A DNA stretch of 7,725 bases from Planctomycetota bacterium. GTDB taxonomy: Bacteria; Planctomycetota; Phycisphaerae; UBA1845; Fen-1342. The notes below the pieces were generated by a model, which had not been told where the DNA came from, did no database searches, and saw only the letters and a program-made list of their open reading frames with translations. Below, piece after piece: positions 1 through 5,109 of this stretch (position 1 is the first letter of the stretch; each line of letters begins with the position of its first letter). The position numbers were made by a program, and so were the translations under genes. Where the stretch lies: NCBI GenBank assembly GCA_030616465.1, contig JAUWXH010000076.1:1-7725 (forward strand), read 5' to 3'.

Positions 1-612
1 GTGAGCAATTGCTCGGTCTACGGGCTCTCAGCCTGGAGCCTAAATGTGGAGTCCGCTAGGCAGCGTGACCTAGTCATTTCGGCCGAAGGGGAACCAACCA
101 TCACGGTGGACAACCTCGAAGTTGCCCAATTTATCTACCTGCTGCTGCACAACGAGAAGATCCGCGACGTGATTAACACGATCACGTCGAAGGTCGTACT
201 GATTCTGGGCCGCTTCACGCCGGAGCGGAAGGCAGTGCTTGATGCGATTCGGGAGCAACTTCGGAAGCATGGTTATTGCCCGGTGATGTTCGATTTCGAG
301 AAGCCTGCAAGCCGCAGCTTCACGGAAACCGTGCGGACGTTAGCGCACATGGCGCGGTTCGTCATCGCGGACATCACGGACGCCAAGAGTATCCCGCAAG
401 AGTTGCAGGCCATTGTTCCGACACTGCGGGTTCCCGTGCAGCCGCTGCTGCTGAGCTCGGAACGCGAATACGGCATGTTCGCCGATTTCCGGGACTATGA
501 CTGGGTGCTGGAGCTGCACCGCTACGACGACGCCGAAGCGCTGCTGCGCTCCCTCCCGAATAAGGTCATCGCTCCGGCGGAGGCGAAGGCAAAAGAACTC
601 GAAAGCAGATAG
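1..612 (+). CDS. C-terminal part of a pentapeptide-repeat-associated TIR-like/nucleotide-binding-fold protein (5' partial)
   Basis: The frame is open at the first base, so the gene is probably cut by the window edge; the GTG at position 1 has no visible ribosome site and I do not take it as the true start. 203 codons are visible, ending in TAG. The opening CSVYGLSAW segment resembles the junction that, in proteins I remember, follows a run of pentapeptide repeats. Then come a conserved TVDNLEVAQFIYLLLHNEKI helix region (residues 35-54) and an alpha/beta domain: VVLILGRFTPERKAVL (65-80), a helix, a strand at 93-98, and FVIADITDAKSIPQEL (120-135). The last motif resembles the strand-turn-acidic-helix of TIR-like and related nucleotide-binding folds, with Glu134 as a possible functional residue. 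The C-terminus is a charged helix (APAEAKAKELE). Such proteins are usually annotated only as pentapeptide-repeat proteins and their function is unknown. The fold assignment is moderate; the family resemblance is good. Confidence 0.75.
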   Translation: MSNCSVYGLSAWSLNVESARQRDLVISAEGEPTITVDNLEVAQFIYLLLHNEKIRDVINTITSKVVLILGRFTPERKAVLDAIREQLRKHGYCPVMFDFEKPASRSFTETVRTLAHMARFVIADITDAKSIPQELQAIVPTLRVPVQPLLLSSEREYGMFADFRDYDWVLELHRYDDAEALLRSLPNKVIAPAEAKAKELESR

Positions 613-653
613 GGTGCGGTGGTCGGGCAGACCTGGACAACGGGGGATCTCGG

Positions 654-1298
654 CTAAGAGTCCGTCTCAGCGGGCGGCTCGGAGACGGTGACCGGCTCGA
701 CCTCGGGCAAGCGGGCGGCGATTTTGTCGAGTAGGTACGCTTCGAGCAGCACGTCGCGGCCGAGCGGGACCCAGTGCTCGCCGCGGGATGCCGCCCCGCG
801 CAGGCCCTCGGTGGTCGGGAGGCGCTCGTTGTAGATCGCCAACGCGCCCGAGGCGGTCGTCACTTGCCGCTCGGGGGCACTGTAACGCTGTTTGTCAACC
901 TGCACCGAGACGCGGTACTCGTCCCGGGCACGTTTCGCGGGCAGGACGCCCGCAGTACCCTCGACGGCGGTCGGCTCGACCTGGACGGTCACAATCCGGC
1001 GGACGGTGTGGATGCTCGACTCGAAGAGCTGATAACCGCCGCGCGAGTCGCCCCGCCAGAACTCGAACCATTGTCCGCTGGTGGTCGGGTGGCTGACGGC
1101 CAGGCCGCGCTCCCAGTCCACACGCTCGGGCGGCAGATCGTGCTCGCGCAGCACGGTCAGCGTGGCGTCCAGGAAGGCCTCATGGTCCGGTATACGCAGG
1201 ACCATTTCGGTCGGCCCGGTTGATTGCGGCGGCGCGTGGCACCCGCCAAGCGCGACCAGAAACGCCACCAAAACACCTGTGAAAGAAACGTGACGCAT
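654..1298 (-). CDS. Putative lipoprotein of unknown function
   Basis: 214 codons, ending in TAG at 656-654. I chose the ATG at 1298 because it opens a classic type II signal peptide: MRH, a hydrophobic core (VSFTGVLVAFLVAL), then lipobox LGGC with the acylated Cys at residue 20. The frame stays open upstream to 1487, but those 63 codons would bury the signal peptide and run into a terminator hairpin. The Shine-Dalgarno is poor (only a GGCGGA-like stretch about 20 bases upstream). The mature part has a helical start (DHEAFLDATLTVLREHDLPPERVDWERG), then a central QWFEFWRGDSRGGYQLFESS segment and a beta-rich RRIVTVQVEP stretch, and ends in an acidic Pro/Glu/Thr tail. I recall similar FEFWR...ESS.HT.RR patterns in planctomycete lipoproteins without assigned function. 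It is convergent with the gene to its left (41 bases between stops) and divergent from the operon to its right. Probably membrane-anchored and facing the periplasm. Function unknown. Confidence 0.75.
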   Translation of the reverse strand: MRHVSFTGVLVAFLVALGGCHAPPQSTGPTEMVLRIPDHEAFLDATLTVLREHDLPPERVDWERGLAVSHPTTSGQWFEFWRGDSRGGYQLFESSIHTVRRIVTVQVEPTAVEGTAGVLPAKRARDEYRVSVQVDKQRYSAPERQVTTASGALAIYNERLPTTEGLRGAASRGEHWVPLGRDVLLEAYLLDKIAARLPEVEPVTVSEPPAETDS

Positions 1299-1414
1299 GC
1301 CGGGATGATAGGTCCGCCGCAGCGGATTGCAAGCGTGATGATATGGGCCTTTGCGGTGAGTAGGGGGGTCAGCGTAAGTGTCGGCCAGAAAGTGATGCGA
1401 CTCCACAGAAGAAT

Positions 1415-1420
1415 TAGAAT
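1415..1420 (+). promoter_or_regulatory. Possible -10 element (TAGAAT) upstream of the orphan terminator
   Basis: TAGAAT lies in the most A+T-rich part of the gap. The hexamer 17 bases upstream (GTGATG, 1392-1397) matches TTGACA only weakly. If used, transcription would start near 1427 and end at the terminator near 1492, giving an RNA of about 65 bases. The evidence is motif similarity only. Confidence 0.2.
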
Positions 1421-1451
1421 AATGCTCTTGGAAGCTGTCGTGTCCCCCTTC

Positions 1452-1492
1452 GCGTCCCGTGTCGGCGTGTGCCGGTGCGGGACGCATTTTTT
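1452..1492 (+). terminator. Strong rho-independent terminator, orphan in this strand context
   Basis: Bases 1452-1466 pair with 1471-1485 over all 15 positions (12 Watson-Crick and three consecutive G-T wobbles in the middle) around a four-base GTGT loop. The outer arms are GCGTCCCG and CGGGACGC. Directly after come one A and six Ts (1487-1492). Only the + strand has the T tract, so it terminates rightward transcription. The nearest + strand gene upstream ends at 612, while the next one downstream starts at 1608. It therefore terminates a small transcript, an antisense read-through, or an operon leader. Confidence 0.85.
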
Positions 1493-1569
1493 CTCCCCGC
1501 CGAGCGGACGAGGCTGCAAATAACTGTGCGGCCGACCCAGTACGCCAGGCGGTTCAGCCCGACTCGGTG

Positions 1570-1575
1570 TACAAT
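1570..1575 (+). promoter_or_regulatory. Possible -10 element (TACAAT) for the methyltransferase operon
   Basis: TACAAT matches TATAAT at five of six positions and sits 32 bases before the operon's first start codon, downstream of the terminator at 1452-1492. No good -35 is visible at 16-18 bases upstream. It lies in a small GTAC-AAT-GTAC symmetric motif (1569-1579) that could alternatively be a protein-binding site. Weak evidence. Confidence 0.25.
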
Positions 1576-1607
1576 GTACGCCGCGGCTCAGCGTTGGAGA
1601 TGGGGCC

Positions 1608-2513
1608 ATGATGAGTACATGTCGCAAGCAGGTCGGTCGCGGTCGTCTGATTGGGGGGATCATCCTGGTTAGCTGCGGCGTGTGGGCCGGGGTCGCGCTG
1701 CCGGCGGGTTGCGATTCGGTGCGGGGGCAGCAGGAGGCCGGCGAGTCAGCGGGTCAGCAAGGTGCACTGCCGGCGCCGACCGCGTCGCAGCCCACGGCTT
1801 CGCAGCCGGTGGTCCGGACCGCGGACGGGGAGTTGCGCTGGCACCGACCGCGCAGCAAAGAGCGGCGAGATGAGCGTGACCGACTGGTAGACCGCTACAT
1901 CGCTGAGGCCGGTCCATTCTCGCCGGCGATTCACGACCAGCAGGTCACCAAAGCTCTGCGGGCGGTCCCGCGGCACAAGTTCGTTCCCCCAAATCGGCAG
2001 CGCAGCGCGTACGACGACACGCCGCTACCCATCGGCCACGGGCAGACCATCTCGCAGCCGTACATCGTCGCGCTGATGACCGACCTGCTGGAGCTCAAGC
2101 CGGGTCAGAAGGTGCTCGAGATCGGCACCGGCTCGGGCTATCAGGCCGCCGTTTTGACGGAGCTGACGCCCTACGTCTTCTCGATCGAGATCGTCGAGCC
2201 GTTGTACAAGCAGGTGGTGAAACGCTTCGAGCAGCTCGGCTACCGGACGGTAAAGACGAAGCAGGCCGACGGGTACGACGGTTGGGCGGAGCATGCTCCG
2301 TTCGACGCGATCATCGTGACGTGTGCGGCCGGGCACGTTCCGCCGCCGTTGTGGGACCAGCTCAAGCCGAACGGACGGCTGGTAATTCCGCTCGGGGGGG
2401 CGTACGACGTGCAGCGACTGCTGGTGCTGACCAAGCAGGCCGACGGCAGCCGTAAGAGCCGAAACGTCCTGCCCGTGCGCTTCGTGCCCATGACCGGCAA
2501 AAGCCAAGACTGA
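1608..2513 (+). CDS. pcm: Exported protein-L-isoaspartate O-methyltransferase
   Basis: 301 aa. The enzyme family uses SAM to methylate L-isoaspartyl residues in aged proteins, starting their conversion back to aspartate. Residues about 88-300 form a complete PIMT domain: the FVPP...AYDDTPLPIG region (125-143), GQTISQPY (145-152) with the conserved Ser149, SAM motif I VLEIGTGSGYQAAVL (169-183), post-I strand FSIEIVEPL (191-199), motif II FDAIIVTCAA (232-241), motif III LKPNGRLVIPLG (252-263), and the C-terminal VRFVPMTG (290-297). Cytosolic PIMTs are about 205-220 aa; this one has about 85 extra N-terminal residues: a basic n-region (RKQVGRGR), a hydrophobic core (about 14-31), LPAGC with Cys35, then a Gly/Gln/Ala/Ser/Pro-rich linker (39-70). 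LPAGC is an imperfect lipobox (Pro at -3), so the product could be a lipoprotein or conventionally cleaved. Start chosen at the ATG at 1608, seven bases after TTGGAGA. First gene of a probable operon; its TGA overlaps the next ATG by one base. Confidence 0.93.
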   Translation: MMSTCRKQVGRGRLIGGIILVSCGVWAGVALPAGCDSVRGQQEAGESAGQQGALPAPTASQPTASQPVVRTADGELRWHRPRSKERRDERDRLVDRYIAEAGPFSPAIHDQQVTKALRAVPRHKFVPPNRQRSAYDDTPLPIGHGQTISQPYIVALMTDLLELKPGQKVLEIGTGSGYQAAVLTELTPYVFSIEIVEPLYKQVVKRFEQLGYRTVKTKQADGYDGWAEHAPFDAIIVTCAAGHVPPPLWDQLKPNGRLVIPLGGAYDVQRLLVLTKQADGSRKSRNVLPVRFVPMTGKSQD

Positions 2514-5071
2514 TGAAGGCTGCGAGCGGCGTCCGCCCCTGTGGCACCGGTTTTCAACCGGTGGTTCGCCCCTCACCGGGGGTCATACTGGTTTCCGTCA
2601 CGCTGATCAGCACCGCGCTGATCGCGTACGAAATCGTGCTGATGCGCCGGCTGCTGATCGAGCACTGGCACCACTTCGGGTATCTGGTCATCAGCGTCGC
2701 CCTGCTGGGGTTCGGAGCGAGCGGCACGCTTCTGGCGGTCTTCGAGCGCCAAGTGCGGCAGCGAACACTGGCTGCGCTGTGGTTATCCGCGGCCGGGCTG
2801 GCCTTGTCGCTTTCGCTGCTGCCCCGCGTTGTGGCGTGGCTGCCCATCACCGCGCGCTTCATTCCCCAGGATCTGTGGAGACAGGCCGGCTGGTGGTCGC
2901 TGTACTGGCTGGCGGCGGCCATCCCCTTCCTGCTGGGGGCCACCCACATCGGCGCGGCACTTATGACCGCGGGCCGCCACGTTGGACGCGTCTACGCGGT
3001 CAACCTGTTCGGCAGCGGCGTCGGTGCGCTGGTCGGCGGTCTGCTCGTTTCGCGCTGGCCCGTCGAGGCGGGGCTCTGGCCGGCGCTGGCGCTGGCGTGG
3101 GTGGCCGCAGGTATGCTCACCGCGGCGCGCGAGATAAACGCGCCGCGGTTCGGCCGGCTGGTTCGAACGGTGCTCGTGACTGCGCTCGTGGTCGGCGCGG
3201 TTATGCTCGAAGCGCGCTGGCCGCTCGTGCTCAACCCCGACGAGTTCAAGGATCTTACGCGCGTCAGACAACTGGAAGCACAGGGCGTGGCCCGGTGTGT
3301 CGCGCGCGCGGCCGATCCGCACGGCTACGTCGAAATCTACGAAAGCGACCTGTTCCACGACCTGCCGTTCCTTCACATCAGCGAGTCTCCACCGCCGATG
3401 CTCAGCATCCTGATCAACGGCGACGCGGCCGGATCGGTGCTGCGCATTCAGGATGCTTCGCAAGCCGGCGTGATGGACAGAACACTGATGGCCTTTCCAT
3501 ATCGACTGCTCGGTCCTGAGCCGCGTGTGCTACTGATCGGCGAAACGGGCGGGACCAACGTGTGGCTTGCCCGACGGCGCGCGGCGTCTGAAATCGTCGT
3601 CGTGCAACCCAACAGTGCCCTCACCGACCTGTTTCGCGGCCCTGCGCCGTTGGCCGACAGCACGGGAGACGTCTTCGAGGGCCCCGACGTCCACCTTGAG
3701 TCCGGCGACCCGCGTCAATTCCTGGCGTCAAACCGAACCACCGCCTTCGATCTGATCCAGATCGTCTCGCTCGAAGGCCTGGGGTTAGGCGGGGCTGGTA
3801 TGCGCGGTCTGGCGGAAGACCACCTCGTAACCGTCGAGGGTTTCGCCGAGTGTCTTCAGGTGCTAGGCGACGCCGGCGCACTCGCGATTACGCGCGGCCT
3901 CCAGACCCCGCGGCGCGAGAACATCCGCCTGCTAGCCACGCTGACGGAAGCACTGGAACTGATCGGGATCGAGGAGCCTGTCCGGCACATCGTCCAGGTG
4001 CGTGACTATTTGGGCGCTTGCACCATAGCGCTGCGTTCGCCGCTGGATGACGAGTGTCGGGCGCGGTTGCGCAAGGCGACACACGAATTCAATCTCACAC
4101 CTGTTTGGTATGACGGCTTGCCGATCCAGGAGGTCAACCAACCCGACACGCAGGAAGGTCCACCGGGCAGCGATATCGATTGGCTGCACTATGCGGCGCG
4201 CGAGATCTTCAGCGGCCGGCGCGAGGTGTTCTACGGTACCTGGCTCACTAACGTGCGACCGGTCCACGATGACAGCCCGTTCTTCTGGGACTTTTACAAG
4301 CCGGGGGCGGTCGCCGAGCTGCGCAGAGTGTACAAAGACTTGTGGCTGATGCGGGCGGAACTCGGACGACTGTTCCTGTATGCGTCGATGGTCATCGCCG
4401 GGGCGGCGGCGGTAATACTGATTCTCGTGCCACTGGCGTTGGCGCGGATGCGGGCCCGGATGATCGAGCGCCGCCGGCAAGACAGAAGGTGCGTCCAGAC
4501 GCACCCTACACTGTGGACCGTTGTGTACTTCGGCGCGATCGGGCTCGCCTTCATGGCGATCGAGATGGCCTTGATCAGCCGGGCGATTCGCTCGCTCGGC
4601 GACCCGGTGATCGCCAGTGCACTGGTCATCGGCGGCATCCTGGTTGTCAGCGGGCTGGGAAGCCTGACGGGCCGACGCGTCCTGCGCGGGCGGCTGTGGC
4701 GACCGGCCACGGTCGTCGCAACACTGGGCGTCGTGGCAGCGCTGGTCGGCTGGAGCGCGTACGGTCAACAGCTCTGGACGACGTGGGGGCCGACGCTGCT
4801 CGGCGTGCTGGTTATCCCGCTGGCATACTGCATGGGCGTGCCCATGCCGAGCGGGATCGCGGCCCTCTCCACGCGCTCGCCCAGCCTGGTCCCCTGGGCG
4901 TGGGGCGTGAACGGGGTGGCGTCGGTCATCGGATCATCATTGGCAATCGTCGTGGCAATGGTCAGCGGCTATCGTTACGTTCTGGCGCTGGCCGCCGGGC
5001 TGTACGCCTTGGCGGCCCTGGCCGCGGTCCCGCTTGGACGAGATTCTGAGCCGGAAGCGGCGCCGAAGTAG
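2513..5071 (+). CDS. Polytopic membrane protein with a spermidine-synthase-like SAM-fold domain
   Basis: 852 aa. The layout matches large spermidine-synthase-like membrane proteins of unknown function. An N-terminal membrane block (about 23-235, roughly six helices) holds IAYEIVLMRRLL and YAVNLFGSGVGALVGG. A soluble Rossmann-like domain (about 260-600) has motif I VLLIGETGGTNVWLARR (339-355). A second membrane block (about 618-845) holds the family-typical FMAIEMALISRAI (680-692) and VPWAWGVNGVASVIGSSLA (793-811). The position that usually carries the acidic ribose-binding residue of SAM enzymes reads VVVQPN (362-367), and the aspartate motif of true aminopropyltransferases is replaced by FDLIQIVSLEGLG (412-424). 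Polyamine synthesis is therefore unlikely. DDSPFFWDFYK (586-596) is the family's usual lead-in to the second membrane block. The start ATG overlaps the upstream stop (TGATG) with no Shine-Dalgarno, suggesting translational coupling. Two palindromic repeats lie in frame inside it (2534-2573 and 4488-4505). Function unknown. Confidence 0.88.
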   Translation: MKAASGVRPCGTGFQPVVRPSPGVILVSVTLISTALIAYEIVLMRRLLIEHWHHFGYLVISVALLGFGASGTLLAVFERQVRQRTLAALWLSAAGLALSLSLLPRVVAWLPITARFIPQDLWRQAGWWSLYWLAAAIPFLLGATHIGAALMTAGRHVGRVYAVNLFGSGVGALVGGLLVSRWPVEAGLWPALALAWVAAGMLTAAREINAPRFGRLVRTVLVTALVVGAVMLEARWPLVLNPDEFKDLTRVRQLEAQGVARCVARAADPHGYVEIYESDLFHDLPFLHISESPPPMLSILINGDAAGSVLRIQDASQAGVMDRTLMAFPYRLLGPEPRVLLIGETGGTNVWLARRRAASEIVVVQPNSALTDLFRGPAPLADSTGDVFEGPDVHLESGDPRQFLASNRTTAFDLIQIVSLEGLGLGGAGMRGLAEDHLVTVEGFAECLQVLGDAGALAITRGLQTPRRENIRLLATLTEALELIGIEEPVRHIVQVRDYLGACTIALRSPLDDECRARLRKATHEFNLTPVWYDGLPIQEVNQPDTQEGPPGSDIDWLHYAAREIFSGRREVFYGTWLTNVRPVHDDSPFFWDFYKPGAVAELRRVYKDLWLMRAELGRLFLYASMVIAGAAAVILILVPLALARMRARMIERRRQDRRCVQTHPTLWTVVYFGAIGLAFMAIEMALISRAIRSLGDPVIASALVIGGILVVSGLGSLTGRRVLRGRLWRPATVVATLGVVAALVGWSAYGQQLWTTWGPTLLGVLVIPLAYCMGVPMPSGIAALSTRSPSLVPWAWGVNGVASVIGSSLAIVVAMVSGYRYVLALAAGLYALAALAAVPLGRDSEPEAAPK
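2534..2573. repeat. Short palindromic repeat inside the 5' coding region, flanked by 7-bp direct repeats
   Basis: CACCGGTT (2545-2552) and AACCGGTG (2556-2563) form a perfect 8-bp inverted repeat around TTC. Identical CGCCCCT copies flank it at 2534-2540 and 2567-2573. In the gene's frame it encodes CGTGFQPVV, a peptide I recall at the spurious N-termini of many planctomycete proteins because of a dispersed repeat. Core plus one flank copy is 33 bases (11 codons), so insertion would keep the frame. Confidence 0.7.
4488..4505. repeat. Perfect 8-bp palindrome within coding sequence, resembling a dispersed repeat
   Basis: GGTGCGTC (4488-4495) and GACGCACC (4498-4505) are perfect inverted copies around CA, followed by CTACA. 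I recall GGTGCGTC/GACGCACC-CTACA elements as dispersed repeats in some bacterial genomes. It encodes RCVQTHPTL (about residues 659-667) in a basic, presumably cytoplasmic loop between two membrane segments, a place likely to tolerate extra residues. Confidence 0.55.
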
Positions 5072-5096
5072 CCCCACTACGCAAGACACGACACAT

Positions 5097-5101
5097 AGGA
5101 G
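5097..5101 (+). promoter_or_regulatory. Shine-Dalgarno AGGAG that decides the M1-like gene start
   Basis: AGGAG ends eight bases before the ATG at 5110, which is ideal spacing. The alternative in-frame ATG at 5227 lies inside a repeat arm with no usable Shine-Dalgarno. This supports translation from 5110 through the inserted repeat. Confidence 0.75.
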
Positions 5102-5109
5102 TCGAACAC

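Larger units (their letters stand above)
1299..1607. other. Divergent intergenic region (309 bases) with an orphan + strand terminator
   Basis: This gap separates the leftward lipoprotein gene from the rightward methyltransferase operon and should hold both promoters. Its most A+T-rich part is around 1410-1425. The only strong structure is the intrinsic terminator at 1452-1492. I see no convincing ORF, tRNA or known riboswitch core. The leftward gene must be promoted from here, but I could not identify a good -10/-35 pair on the minus strand. Confidence 0.7.

Noticed and set aside
3..14. Perfect 12-bp palindrome GAGCAATTGCTC
   Set aside because: Inside the coding frame of the first gene with no flanking repeat structure; a single short palindrome is likely chance.
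662..688. CCGTCTC/GAGACGG inverted repeat near the convergent gene ends as a terminator
   Set aside because: It lies inside the 3' end of the lipoprotein gene, has a 13-base loop and no T tract on either strand.
1299..1487. Extension of the minus-strand lipoprotein by 63 codons to an ATG at 1487
   Set aside because: It would start inside the terminator hairpin, has atypical composition, and would bury a clean lipoprotein signal peptide that begins at 1298.
2779..3519. 246-codon + strand frame overlapping the membrane protein gene
   Set aside because: Arg/Gly/Ala-rich +1 shadow with no recognisable motif.
3932..4768. 278-codon minus-strand open frame within the membrane protein gene
   Set aside because: Arg/Gln/His/Pro-rich shadow translation opposite a clearly coding + strand.
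2513..5071. Annotation as a polyamine-producing spermidine synthase (speE)
   Set aside because: Two membrane blocks surround the domain and the aspartate motif needed for aminopropyl transfer is absent.
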